20,505 nucleotides of DNA from an uncultured Rhizobiaceae group bacterium (GCA_905479965.1 CAJQOR010000164.1:1-20505); one strand, 5' to 3'; positions 6,984 to 15,123 are shown, counted from the first letter of the stretch. Numbers and translations are program-made. Notes: generated from the letters alone by a model not told the origin.

Positions 6984-8168
6984 ATGTCAAATTTTGATCT
7001 TCCCAAAAAGATATCAATCCTCGGCGCGACGGGATCAATCGGTCAGAACACGCTTGATGTGCTTGCCCACCATGGCGGCGCAAAAAACTTCGACATCGCA
7101 GCTCTAACCGGCATGTCCAATGTTGAATTGTTAAGTCAGCAAGCGCGCACATTTAACGCTAAATTTGTCGTCACGGCAGATGAAACTAAATATTCTGAAC
7201 TCAAGGAACTATTATCAGGCACAGATATCGAAATCGCTGCCGGGCGTGATGCCCTCATTGAAGCTGGACGGCGCGACAGTGATTGGGTGATGGCGGCTAT
7301 AGTTGGGATGGCAGGACTTGCACCGACAATTGCGGCAGCTGAGCGTGGTGCTGATATTGCGCTTGCCAATAAAGAGTGTCTTGTTTCAGCGGGAACTTTA
7401 TTCAAAGCAATCGTGGAAAAAGGTGGCGGCAAGCTTCTTCCAGTTGATAGCGAACACAGTGCTATCTTCCAAGTGCTTAATCGCAAACATGCACCATCAT
7501 TAGATAAGATTATACTGACTGCATCTGGCGGTCCTTATCGTAACTTTACACGTAGCCAGATGGCAAATGTCACACCAATTAGCGCCGCTGCGCACCCAAA
7601 ATGGTCAATGGGTACAAAAATATCCATCGATAGTGCATCTATGTTTAACAAGGCGCTTGAGATGATAGAAGCGATGCATCTGTTTGATACACATCCTGAT
7701 AAAATCGATGTTGTGGTTCACCCCCAATCGATCATCCATTCACTGGTTTCTTATTGTGACGGCTCCGTTCTCGCCCAGCTTGGTGAACCTGATATGCGAA
7801 CAGCAATAGGTTACGCGCTTGCCTATCCAAACCGTATTGATCTACCCGTTGAAAAGCTTGATTTGGTAAAACTGGCACAGCTTGATTTTGAAGCCCCAGA
7901 CGAAGAGAAATTCCCTTCGCTCAGATTGGCGCGCCAATCCATGAAAGCAGGTGGTTTAAGTGGTGCGATTTTCAATGCCAGTAAAGAAGTAGCATTGGAT
8001 GCATTCATAGAAGAGAAAATCGGCTTCTTGAAAATGGCAGATATTGTCGAAACTGTTCTTGAAAAAATTCCGTCAAATTACAGCAACGAAATCGATATCC
8101 AAACAATTTACGACATAGATGTAACAGCACGTGAAGAAGCACAGCGTCTCGTTAACCAATTAGCCTGA
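6984..8168 (+). CDS. dxr: 1-deoxy-D-xylulose-5-phosphate reductoisomerase
   Basis: This enzyme makes 2-C-methyl-D-erythritol 4-phosphate from DXP with NADPH, the committed step of the MEP isoprenoid pathway. The N-terminal NADPH loop GATGSIGQ (14-21), the metal-binding Asp155-Ser156-Glu157 in PVDSEHS, the flexible-loop HPKW (204-207), and Asn222, Lys223 and Glu226 in SMFNKALEMIEA are all present. The length of 394 is normal. The catalytic block reads KISIDSASMFNKALEMIEA rather than the more common SVDSATMMNKGLELIEA, so it may belong to a separate alphaproteobacterial clade. It is not beside uppS, cdsA or rseP, its usual neighbours in many bacteria. The ribosome site is weak (GAGTTAG, far upstream). 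Confidence 0.96.
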   Translation: MSNFDLPKKISILGATGSIGQNTLDVLAHHGGAKNFDIAALTGMSNVELLSQQARTFNAKFVVTADETKYSELKELLSGTDIEIAAGRDALIEAGRRDSDWVMAAIVGMAGLAPTIAAAERGADIALANKECLVSAGTLFKAIVEKGGGKLLPVDSEHSAIFQVLNRKHAPSLDKIILTASGGPYRNFTRSQMANVTPISAAAHPKWSMGTKISIDSASMFNKALEMIEAMHLFDTHPDKIDVVVHPQSIIHSLVSYCDGSVLAQLGEPDMRTAIGYALAYPNRIDLPVEKLDLVKLAQLDFEAPDEEKFPSLRLARQSMKAGGLSGAIFNASKEVALDAFIEEKIGFLKMADIVETVLEKIPSNYSNEIDIQTIYDIDVTAREEAQRLVNQLA

Positions 8169-8183
8169 TTTTTGTCATATTTT

Positions 8184-8213
8184 ACCCCTAGCCTAATCGT
8201 AACCAAAAGGGGT
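8184..8213 (+). promoter_or_regulatory. Inverted repeat that could hide the ribosome site of the glycine-zipper gene
   Basis: ACCCCT (8184-8189) is complementary to AGGGGT (8208-8213), and the second arm contains the Shine-Dalgarno AGGGG of the gene starting at 8219. If the 6-bp stem forms in the mRNA, it would cover the ribosome site. The 18-base loop makes it modest; regulation is inference. Confidence 0.35.
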
Positions 8214-8218
8214 TTGTT

Positions 8219-8473
8219 ATGAAAAAAATTATCGCAATCGTCGCTATTTCTGCAGCACTAGCAGGCTGTAATTCCACACAACAAGGCGCCACAATCGGCG
8301 CTGCAACAGGTGCAGCAGCTGGCGCACTTGCAACAGGAAATCTTAAAGGTGCAGCCGTTGGCGCAGCTGTGGGTGCAGCAGCAGGTGCACTCATCGGTCG
8401 CGTGACAGGCGATCCAACAAAATGTCGCTATTCAGACGGCAATGGCGGTACATACATTGCTGCATGCCCTTAA
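8219..8473 (+). CDS. Small glycine-zipper lipoprotein
   Basis: This is an 84-residue predicted lipoprotein. A lysine-rich N-terminus and hydrophobic stretch end in the lipobox LAGC (14-17), giving a mature protein that begins at Cys17. Residues 23-62 form a run of Gly/Ala at regular spacing (GAATGAAAGALATG, then GAAVGAAVGAAAGALIG), the glycine-zipper pattern of outer-membrane or surface-antigen proteins that insert as packed helices. The tail has two further Cys (CRYSDGNGGTYIAACP) that could form a disulfide in the periplasm. ATG follows AAGGGG closely. It has its own terminator and no obvious operon partner. Exact function unknown; alphaproteobacteria often carry several such proteins. Confidence 0.85.
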   Translation: MKKIIAIVAISAALAGCNSTQQGATIGAATGAAAGALATGNLKGAAVGAAVGAAAGALIGRVTGDPTKCRYSDGNGGTYIAACP

Positions 8474-8500
8474 TTTTGAAATGAAGATTTTAAACTGAAC

Positions 8501-8541
8501 AATAGGCAGTCACGATAATTTCGTTGGCTGCCTATTTTTTT
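8501..8541 (+). terminator. Rho-independent terminator, overlapping the galM stop
   Basis: AATAGGCAG (8501-8509) pairs with CTGCCTATT (8528-8536) and a T run follows to 8541. It ends transcription of the lipoprotein gene. The descending arm overlaps the last codon of the convergent galM (stop at 8532-8534). On the minus strand the stem is not followed by T, so it acts mainly in one direction. Confidence 0.85.
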
Positions 8542-9530
8542 ATGAAGGTATATTCTGTGCGCTGAACCAATTCATCACCTGGTTGCAAAATAGCGTTCGG
8601 AAAGGCTTTCTGATTAGGCGCATCCGGCCAAACTTGCGTCTCCAAACAAAGACCTGCACCACTTTGATATGGGATACCTAAAAGACCGTTTACGGTCGGT
8701 GATACTCCAAAACCTGTATAAAACTGTATTCCCGGTTCTGTTGAAGAAACGCGCATTTCCACGCCCGATTTTGCACTCTGAAGTGTCGCAACATGACGGC
8801 AATCAGAACGATCATCAGACAAACAGAAATTATGATCGTATTCGATAAAACCATCGGCTGTTTGAATGGGTCTCATCTTCCGAAAATCAAAATCCGTACC
8901 CTCAACCGGTTTAATTTCACCCGTCGGAATGAGCGCATCTGAAACAGGCAGATAAGCATCCGCTTTTATCATAATCTCATGATCAAAAACATTTTCTGAG
9001 CTATCCAAATTAAAATAGCTGTGATGAGCAATATTTGCAGGTGTTCGTTTATCTGAATGACAGGTGTAAATAACCTCAAATACACCATAAGCCTTTAAGC
9101 TATATTGGCATGTGATCTTACAGTTTCCTGGATATCCCGTAACACAGCCATCATCAACAATCGAAAGCAACACAGAACGTTCATCATAATGCTCAACATG
9201 CCATAGCTGTTGAGAGATCCCTTTACTGCCACCGTGCAAGTGATTACCGCTCGCTTCATTTTTATCAACCTGATAGCGCTGACCATCAATGTCGAACTGA
9301 CCTTTATCAATGCGATTGGCAAAGCGGCCAACGCTCGCTCCAAAATACTGAGAATGTGCCAAATAGTCTTCAAACTTATCGAACCCAAGAACAAGCGGCG
9401 CATCATGACCTTCAAGTCGCAGATCTTGCAGAACCGCGCCCCAGGTTAAAATTTTGGCTGATAAACCACCACCAAAAAGCGTAATGACGTCTACGTCAGA
9501 ACCATTAAACTGACCAAAAGTACGCATCAT
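8532..9530 (-). CDS. galM: Aldose 1-epimerase (mutarotase)
   Basis: This enzyme interconverts alpha and beta anomers of aldoses such as galactose and glucose. Visible family residues include VGRFANRI (67-74; Arg69), NHLHGG (96-101; His99), the catalytic His170 in AHHSYFNL, Asp232 in YDHNF, and the catalytic base Glu297 in CLETQVWPDAPN. The length of 332 is typical. The start is the first of two ATGs, with AGGAGG lying inside the last codons of the upstream uup gene and a five-base gap, so it is the distal gene of a thiamine pyrophosphokinase-uup-galM transcript. The functional link between the three is not obvious. Confidence 0.95.
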   Translation of the reverse strand: MMRTFGQFNGSDVDVITLFGGGLSAKILTWGAVLQDLRLEGHDAPLVLGFDKFEDYLAHSQYFGASVGRFANRIDKGQFDIDGQRYQVDKNEASGNHLHGGSKGISQQLWHVEHYDERSVLLSIVDDGCVTGYPGNCKITCQYSLKAYGVFEVIYTCHSDKRTPANIAHHSYFNLDSSENVFDHEIMIKADAYLPVSDALIPTGEIKPVEGTDFDFRKMRPIQTADGFIEYDHNFCLSDDRSDCRHVATLQSAKSGVEMRVSSTEPGIQFYTGFGVSPTVNGLLGIPYQSGAGLCLETQVWPDAPNQKAFPNAILQPGDELVQRTEYTFIKK

Positions 9531-9535
9531 AACCG

Positions 9536-11374
9536 TTAGCCTCCTGCCTCGAGTTCTTCACGAAGCATTTCCAATTCAAGCCATTCTTCTTCCATTGCAG
9601 TAATGCTTTGTTTGATGGTTTCAAGTTCTATTGCAGCCTTTGCAAACCCTTCCGGATCCGTCGTATAAAAACGACCATCAGCCATCTTAGCTTCAATCTT
9701 TTGCGCTTTACCTTCTGCCTCTTCCATTTGAATGGGAAGATTTTCAAGTGCATATTTTTGCTTAAACGACAATTTGCTAGAAGATTTATTACCTGCAGAC
9801 TTATCGCTCGAAGATTTTCCGCCTGCAGCTTTCGGCGCACTTGCTTTCTTCTGCTTCTTCTCTGCCTGCGCAACTTCTTTTTGCTGCGCTAGCATATCAG
9901 AATAGCCGCCAGCATATTCAATCCATTTCCCATCTGGTGCAAGCGGGTTCGCTGGCGCTAAGGTCGAACTGACAGTCCGATCAAGGAAATCACGGTCATG
10001 GCTAACAAGCACCACAGTGCCCGGATAGTTAGAGACAATCTCCTGCAGCAAATCCAATGTTTCCATGTCAAGATCGTTGGTCGGCTCATCAAGCACCAAC
10101 AAATTTGAACTCCGTGCGAGAATACGTGCTAAAATCAGACGCGCGCGCTCACCACCAGATAATTTTGCAATCGGTGTACGCGCTTGTTCAGGTGCAAACA
10201 AAAACTCTTTCATATAACCAGTGACGTGTTTAACTTCACCGCGAACCAATAAGTTTTCGCCGCGACCATCGGTCAGATATTGTGCAAGCGTATCATCAAG
10301 CGGAAGATCACTGCGTTTTTGATCGATCTGCGCAATATCCAAATTTGTACCGATCTTAATCGATCCACTATCGGGTTTGAGCGCACCAATGAGCATCTTT
10401 AATAGTGTTGTTTTTCCTGCTCCATTAGGTCCAACAAGGCCTATGCAGTCGCCACGATTGATACGAATTGAAAAGTCTTCAATAATTTTCCGTGGCCCAT
10501 AAGATTTTGAGATATTTTTCGCTTCAATGACTAGCTTGCCAGATTCACGACTTTCAAATTGCGGCGCATCAATCTTCCCAAGTGGCCCCTTATGACCGCG
10601 ATATTCAGCGCGTAGACCATGTAAGTCTTTTAAGCGACGTTGGTTACGCTTGCGGCGCGCAGACACCCCATAACGAAGCCAATGTTCTTCACGAACAATT
10701 TCGCGCCCCAGCTTATGCTGTTCAAGCTCTTCTTCTTCCAAAACCTTATCGCGCCAGGCCTCAAATTTTGTAAATCCTTGATCTAGTCTTCGTGCCTCGC
10801 CGCGATCCAACCACAACACAGCATTTGAAATATTTTCCAAGAACCGTCGATCGTGGGAGATCAAAACCAATGCACTTCGAGATCGCGCAAGCTCTCCTTC
10901 AAGCCATTCAATGGTTGGTAAATCAAGATGGTTTGTCGGCTCGTCCAACATCAAAATATCAGGTTCAGGCGCAAGAACGCGCGCAAGCGCAGCACGTCGG
11001 GCTTCCCCACCAGACAAATGATTTGGATCTTCTTCACCGGTAAGACCAAGATGGGAAAGCAAATAGCTGGCTCTATGGGGGTCATCGCTTGGGCCCAACC
11101 CTGCCTCGACATAGGTAGACACTGTGTCATAGCCATCAAAATCCGGCGCCTGCTCTAGGTATCGAACCGTGGTTGAAGGTTGGAGAAATATCTCACCCCC
11201 TTGTGCTTCAAATTGCCCAGACGCAATTTTTAAAAGGGTAGATTTGCCAGACCCATTGCGTCCAATTAGACAAATTCGTTCACCTGGCAGCAGCTGAAAA
11301 TTGACTTGATGAAGCAAATCATCACCGCCAAAACTATGCTGGATATTGTCCAATTTCAAAATTGGTGGTGCCAC
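9536..11374 (-). CDS. uup: ABC-F family ATPase, Uup type
   Basis: This is a soluble protein with two ATP-binding cassettes and no membrane segment. ABC-F proteins bind the ribosome and relieve stalling or affect its assembly. Cassette 1 has Walker A GRNGSGKST (38-46), signature LSGGE (120-124) and DEPTNHLD (144-151). Cassette 2 has GPNGAGKTT (315-323), LSGGE (405-409) and DEPTNDLD (429-436), the last being typical of Uup. An acidic, then basic linker lies at 205-265. A Lys/Ser/Ala-rich stretch (about 495-530) precedes a C-terminal coiled coil (540-610), which in Uup binds DNA or RNA. The start is GTG at 11374, one base after the upstream stop (TAA-T-GTG), with AGGAG before it; an ATG at 11376 is out of frame. 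Confidence 0.93.
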   Translation of the reverse strand: MAPPILKLDNIQHSFGGDDLLHQVNFQLLPGERICLIGRNGSGKSTLLKIASGQFEAQGGEIFLQPSTTVRYLEQAPDFDGYDTVSTYVEAGLGPSDDPHRASYLLSHLGLTGEEDPNHLSGGEARRAALARVLAPEPDILMLDEPTNHLDLPTIEWLEGELARSRSALVLISHDRRFLENISNAVLWLDRGEARRLDQGFTKFEAWRDKVLEEEELEQHKLGREIVREEHWLRYGVSARRKRNQRRLKDLHGLRAEYRGHKGPLGKIDAPQFESRESGKLVIEAKNISKSYGPRKIIEDFSIRINRGDCIGLVGPNGAGKTTLLKMLIGALKPDSGSIKIGTNLDIAQIDQKRSDLPLDDTLAQYLTDGRGENLLVRGEVKHVTGYMKEFLFAPEQARTPIAKLSGGERARLILARILARSSNLLVLDEPTNDLDMETLDLLQEIVSNYPGTVVLVSHDRDFLDRTVSSTLAPANPLAPDGKWIEYAGGYSDMLAQQKEVAQAEKKQKKASAPKAAGGKSSSDKSAGNKSSSKLSFKQKYALENLPIQMEEAEGKAQKIEAKMADGRFYTTDPEGFAKAAIELETIKQSITAMEEEWLELEMLREELEAGG

Positions 11375-11375
11375 A

Positions 11376-12029
11376 TTATACTCCTGAAAAATCGTGAGGG
11401 CGCGCGATCAATAGAGCGCGTCCCTTTGCCAGCGAAACCTTGGTCTGCCCATGGGAGACGTTCGACAAGGTAAGCGTTGAACCAAATTCTGTTTTAATAT
11501 TATCGAGTGGATATTCTGCACCTGATATTGATAGACCTTCGAGGTCTTCAAAAGGCAGAATTGAAAAAAGAGATCCTTTGGGCAATTCTATTTCAAATAC
11601 GCCCTCATCAAGCGGCCAGCATTCTTCCAAACCCGACGTCATCATTGTTTCAATACCAGCTGTGTGCAATTGCATCATCTGGTGCATCACAGCAATTGTA
11701 TGATCGTTTCTTGCGCCACCCAAAGCGCCTAGAAAGATGATCGAAGATGCACCTTTTTCCAACGCAGTTTGAACAGCAAGCGCTCCATCACTCATCGCTT
11801 TTTGTCGCTCAAAGGTCATTGTTTGGACATGTTTATATTGTTCTTTAAGCGCGTCGGGGGTCGAATCAAAATCACCTATCCAAAGTTCTGGTTCAACGAC
11901 TAAACTTGCCGCGTGTTTGATCCCGCCATCAGCCGCAATAATCCGGCCTGACCGACATAAAGCCCGGACACGATCATCAATGGTCAAATCTCCGGCGAGT
12001 AATATAATAAATGTGCTATCTATGTGCAT
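11376..12029 (-). CDS. thiN: Thiamine pyrophosphokinase (thiamine diphosphokinase)
   Basis: This enzyme transfers pyrophosphate from ATP to thiamine to make thiamine diphosphate. Motifs are ADGG (33-36), IGDFDS (51-56), an S-D pair (80-81; T-D in most relatives), and GALGGARNDH (101-110), all characteristic of the catalytic domain. The C-terminal half, with SLFSILPFEDLEGLSISGAEYPLDN, matches the beta-barrel thiamine-binding domain. At 217 residues it has the normal bacterial length. No clear Shine-Dalgarno precedes the ATG. It is the first gene of the minus-strand transcript with uup and galM, and divergent from the protease at 12191 across 161 bases. No TPP riboswitch was recognised upstream. 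Confidence 0.92.
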   Translation of the reverse strand: MHIDSTFIILLAGDLTIDDRVRALCRSGRIIAADGGIKHAASLVVEPELWIGDFDSTPDALKEQYKHVQTMTFERQKAMSDGALAVQTALEKGASSIIFLGALGGARNDHTIAVMHQMMQLHTAGIETMMTSGLEECWPLDEGVFEIELPKGSLFSILPFEDLEGLSISGAEYPLDNIKTEFGSTLTLSNVSHGQTKVSLAKGRALLIARPHDFSGV

Positions 12030-12190
12030 TGCAGTGTGGGGATATCAGTTTTTGGTCGTTATAACATCAACAATTTTAAATGATTGCGCTTTATATCGAA
12101 ATCTCGTGGCATGCGCGGTCCTCCTGCTAGGAATTTTCCGCAAATACCGCTACGGTTGCCCGCAAATCAGCTAGATCCGTTAGATAATCG

Positions 12191-13687
12191 ATGAAGACTA
12201 ATATCCACCACCCAATTCAATATCCAAACCACATTGTTCTTAAAGGCATGAGGAAATGGGTTTCATTCGCTTGTATGGGGTTGGTTTTAAGCAGCTGCAT
12301 CACTGCAAGCGACCTTGAAGCTGACTTTGCACCATCAGACAATCCCCAAACGTTTAACACGGCTCAGCAAAATGATGAACGCGCCAAACTTGGTGCGGCA
12401 CAACATCCGAAAATTTTGACAAGTTACGGTGGCGAGTATCAAGATCTTGGTACGTCAAAAATGGTTGCTCGCATTGTTGGTATTTTAACAACGGTGTCAG
12501 AAAACCCTCTACAATCCTACCGTATCACAATTTTAGACTCACCTGATGTCAATGCATTTGCGCTGCCCGGAGGTTATTTATACCTCACGCGTGGACTTCT
12601 TGCGCTTGCCAATGATGAAGCAGAAATCGCAGCCGTTATCTCTCACGAAATGGCGCATGTGATTGCCAATCACGGCGTGCAGCGTCAACAACGCCAAGAC
12701 GCTGCACTCATTGCAGGCCAAGTCGTATCAGAAATACTCACAGGTCGCCTTGCAAGTTCAAGCGTGTTGGCTCGCAGTAAGCTAAGACTGGCTGCTTTCT
12801 CACGCCAGCAGGAACTACAAGCTGATGAAATTGGTATCCGTATGCTTGCCCAAGCCGGATATGATCCTTTTGCAGCAGTGAGGTTTTTAAAATCGTTAGA
12901 AGCTTACAGTACATTTAACAGCAAAAACCCATCTGGATTAAACTTTCTTTCAAGCCACCCGTCTACACCAAAGCGTCGGGCTGCCGCATTAAGACACGCC
13001 GAACGCTTTAAAAACGAGCGCGCAAAGATCACTAACAGAACCGCATTTTTAAAAGACATTGACGGGCTTACATTCGGCGATAACGCGCAACATGGATATG
13101 TACGCGGACAAACCTTCCTTCACCCAGGTTTGGGGATTAGATTTGATGTGCCACAAGGGTTTGAAATCGACAACACAAGTGATGCAGTTTTAGCCAATGG
13201 CCCCAATGACGTTGCAAGCCAGTTTGATGCCGTTGAAATAGACGCAGGCAGCACCTTACGCTCGTATATTTCAAGTGGCTGGATTAAGGGATTGGATACA
13301 TCATCCATTCGAGACACAACGATCAATGGCCTTCCTGCCTTGACCGCACGCGCCAAAACAGACCGCTGGATTTTTGACGTGACGATTATTCGGTACAGAG
13401 AATTTTACTATCGGTTCTTAACCGCAGTACCGCGCAACAAAGCACGCTCGTTGTTAATAGCGGGAAATATTTCCGGTACATTTAAGGCGCTCACCCAAGG
13501 TGAAATTGAAAACCTTAAACCTTTGCGCATTCGCGTCGTCCAAGTGCAGGCCGGCGATAGCCTTGCCTCAATCGCTACAAAAATGCAGATCAACTCTCGC
13601 AAAGAAGAACAATTGCGAATTTTAAATGCTCTTAGCCCGGGCGCTTCGCTGCAACCCGGTACCTTAATCAAAATAATAGCAGAATAA
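12191..13687 (+). CDS. M48 family zinc metalloprotease lipoprotein with C-terminal LysM-like domain
   Basis: This is a predicted periplasmic metalloprotease, probably involved in cell-envelope quality control. The zinc motif HEMAH is at 152-156, with the third ligand Glu208 in QELQADE. The protein begins with an N-terminal extension and then a lipoprotein signal (MRKWVSFACMGLVLSSC, Cys36); the Met at residue 20 (position 12248) may be the true start, since it directly precedes the signal. Residues 300-440 form a domain often seen with this group. The last about 50 residues (VQAGDSLASIATKMQIN to LQPGTLIKI) look like LysM, a peptidoglycan-binding fold. This architecture is common in alphaproteobacteria. 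It converges on carD, with a shared terminator between them. Confidence 0.92.
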   Translation: MKTNIHHPIQYPNHIVLKGMRKWVSFACMGLVLSSCITASDLEADFAPSDNPQTFNTAQQNDERAKLGAAQHPKILTSYGGEYQDLGTSKMVARIVGILTTVSENPLQSYRITILDSPDVNAFALPGGYLYLTRGLLALANDEAEIAAVISHEMAHVIANHGVQRQQRQDAALIAGQVVSEILTGRLASSSVLARSKLRLAAFSRQQELQADEIGIRMLAQAGYDPFAAVRFLKSLEAYSTFNSKNPSGLNFLSSHPSTPKRRAAALRHAERFKNERAKITNRTAFLKDIDGLTFGDNAQHGYVRGQTFLHPGLGIRFDVPQGFEIDNTSDAVLANGPNDVASQFDAVEIDAGSTLRSYISSGWIKGLDTSSIRDTTINGLPALTARAKTDRWIFDVTIIRYREFYYRFLTAVPRNKARSLLIAGNISGTFKALTQGEIENLKPLRIRVVQVQAGDSLASIATKMQINSRKEEQLRILNALSPGASLQPGTLIKIIAE

Positions 13688-13722
13688 ATCTACCGCCATA
13701 ATCCCTTATAACTAAAAACAAA

Positions 13723-13759
13723 AAACCCGAAGCGAACATTATGTCCAAACTTCGGGTTT
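13723..13759. terminator. Bidirectional terminator between the M48 protease and carD
   Basis: AAACCCGAAG (13723-13732) pairs with CTTCGGGTTT (13750-13759) over a 17-base loop. On the minus strand the stem is followed by a long T run (ending in TTTTTGTTTTTAG), so it is strong for carD. On the plus strand only a short T tail follows, but it sits right after the protease stop. Confidence 0.85.
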
Positions 13760-13782
13760 CTTAATCTTAAGAAGAGATTGAA

Positions 13783-14352
13783 TTAAGCTGCAGCTTCTTC
13801 TGAACCGTCTTCAGCTTTCTTACGCTTAGCTGGCGGTGTTTTATTCAAGTTCACTTCGATAAGTTGAATGGCTTCCGTATCAGAGATTTTCTGAACCGCT
13901 GACAATTCACGCGCCATACGATCAAGCGCTGCTTCATATAACTGACGCTCTGAGTAAGACTGCTCAGGCTGGTTTTCTGCGCGATAAAGATCACGAACAA
14001 CTTCAGCTATCTGAATAAGGTCACCAGAATTGATTTTCGCATCATATTCCTGCGCACGGCGTGACCACATTGTCCGCTTGATACGGGCACGGCCTTGAAC
14101 AACTTTCAATGCGCGCTCAACAAAGTCTGTCTCTGATAACTTACGCATGCCAATTGAAACAGCTTTTGCCACTGGAACTTTCAAACGCATTTTGTCTTTA
14201 TCGAAATCAATTACGAAAAGCTCAAGTGAATATCCTGCGACTTCCTGCTCTTCAATTGAAGAAATTTGTCCCACACCGTGAGCTGGATAAACAATAGATT
14301 CACCAACTTTGAAGCCTTGACGCGTAGAAGATTTTTTTACTTGGGTTGCCAT
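13783..14352 (-). CDS. carD: CarD family RNA polymerase-binding regulator
   Basis: CarD/CdnL proteins bind RNA polymerase and stabilise the open promoter complex, affecting rRNA and growth genes. The N-terminal RNAP-interacting (Tudor-like) domain spans roughly residues 13-75 (FKVGESIVYPAHGVGQI to the RLKVPVAKA region). A helical DNA-contacting domain follows at 80-165 (RTMWSRRAQEYDAKINSGDL, ERQLYEAALDRMARELS). The last 20 residues are basic then acidic (PPAKRKKAEDGSEEAAA). The length of 189 is typical of alphaproteobacteria. Transcribed alone toward the shared terminator; 370 bases separate it from fdxA upstream. Confidence 0.95.
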   Translation of the reverse strand: MATQVKKSSTRQGFKVGESIVYPAHGVGQISSIEEQEVAGYSLELFVIDFDKDKMRLKVPVAKAVSIGMRKLSETDFVERALKVVQGRARIKRTMWSRRAQEYDAKINSGDLIQIAEVVRDLYRAENQPEQSYSERQLYEAALDRMARELSAVQKISDTEAIQLIEVNLNKTPPAKRKKAEDGSEEAAA

Positions 14353-14722
14353 TTGTGTACAAACACTCCCTGCTACATTTCCCGAAATACTAGCTCCGAA
14401 AAATTCATATTATGATTTTGCGATACGCCCGCAAAAATTAATCGCCAACTATTTGAGTACAAACAAAAACACCCTCCCGCAGTTAAAAACTAGCGCAGGT
14501 GTCATTTAAAATTATCTTGAGATTACCATGCCAAAAAAGTTAAAATGGTCATGGTGTAATATGCCTCGTTTGCCAAACTCTTGTTGTTAGGCGCGAACAA
14601 TAACACAAAAAACACCAAATTTCAATGCCTTGGCAATTTGCGCTGCCAAAGATCCTAAAAATTGGTTAATCTCTTTAATTATCGGCAATTAAATTATTAC
14701 CTTTATTCGCTCTAATTCTAGC
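14353..14722. other. 370-bp intergenic region between fdxA and carD with three hairpins
   Basis: No protein gene was recognised. Three stem-loops are visible: 14469-14502 (ACACC/GGTGT with a lower stem AGTT/AACT), 14522-14560 (ATTACCATG with CATGGTGTAAT, a bulged stem), and 14630-14649 (TTGGCA/TGCCAA). The sequence TGTGTACAAACA-type near 14354 recurs as TGAGTACAAACA near 14454, an approximately 100-base-spaced direct repeat upstream of carD. The region probably holds the carD promoter, the end of the fdxA transcript and perhaps a small RNA. Confidence 0.45.
14461..14502 (-). terminator. Candidate terminator on the minus strand, 220 bases after fdxA
   Basis: Read on the minus strand, the hairpin at 14469-14502 is followed by TTTTTGTTTG, a reasonable intrinsic terminator. 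It lies far from fdxA (stop at 14723), so either fdxA has a long 3' UTR or a separate short transcript ends here. Confidence 0.5.
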
Positions 14723-15061
14723 TTAATCGCCCTGACCTGGAGCTTCTGAGAAGAACTGCTTAAACTTGTCAGCAACACCATCCATGCCTTCAGCGTCACC
14801 CGGTGCTTCACGTGCGATTGTAATATTAGGCCATTTATCAGCAAATTCTGTATTAATTTTAAGCCACTTATCAAGACCAGGATCTGTATCTGGAGAAATC
14901 GCTTCAGCCGGACATTCAGGCTCACATACACCACAATCAATGCATTCATCGGGGTGAATAACCAACATGTTTTCACCTTCATAAAAACAGTCAACTGGGC
15001 AGACTTCAACACAATCCATATATTTGCATCGAATGCAATTTTCAGTCACGATATAAGTCAC
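14723..15061 (-). CDS. fdxA: Ferredoxin FdxA, seven-iron [3Fe-4S][4Fe-4S] type
   Basis: This is a small soluble electron carrier. The cysteine positions match seven-iron ferredoxins exactly: Cys9, Cys17 and Cys50 for the 3Fe cluster; Cys21, Cys40, Cys43 and Cys46 for the 4Fe cluster (CVEVCP and [12 protein letters not shown]). Cys12 and Cys25 match positions not used as cluster ligands. The length of 112, with an approximately 50-residue C-terminal extension ([18 protein letters not shown]), is normal for the Azotobacter FdI-like family. It begins MTYIVTENC. It is transcribed between the S4 gene and carD, with 145 bases upstream that include a direct repeat. Confidence 0.97.
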   Translation of the reverse strand: MTYIVTENCIRCKYMDCVEVCPVDCFYEGENMLVIHPDECIDCGVCEPECPAEAISPDTDPGLDKWLKINTEFADKWPNITIAREAPGDAEGMDGVADKFKQFFSEAPGQGD

Positions 15062-15093
15062 TTAGAACTCCGGAATATTTTATTAATTAAGGC

Positions 15094-15123
15094 ATCTGGG
15101 TAAATGCTTTATCTGGGCAATGC
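15094..15123. repeat. Direct repeat ATCTGGG..AATGC upstream of fdxA
   Basis: ATCTGGGTAAATGC (15094-15107) and ATCTGGGCAATGC (15111-15123) share 13 of 14 aligned bases with a 17-base period. GCAT and ATGC elements flank them, so inverted pairing is also possible. It lies 33-62 bases ahead of the fdxA start, in the promoter or leader, and may be a regulator site. No known consensus was recognised. Confidence 0.4.

Noticed and set aside
8188..8394. Minus-strand Ala/Pro-rich frame opposite the glycine-zipper gene
   Set aside because: The repetitive Gly/Ala codons produce it; the plus-strand gene has the lipobox, ribosome site and terminator.
9608..9892. Plus-strand Phe/Leu/Arg-rich open frame over the uup 3' end
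   Set aside because: It is antisense to the Lys/Ala-rich tail of Uup, whose codon bias creates the open frame; there is no ribosome site or domain.
14689..15012. Minus-strand 107-codon frame overlapping fdxA
   Set aside because: It is a shifted frame of fdxA without recognisable motifs; the fdxA frame carries all the cluster cysteines.
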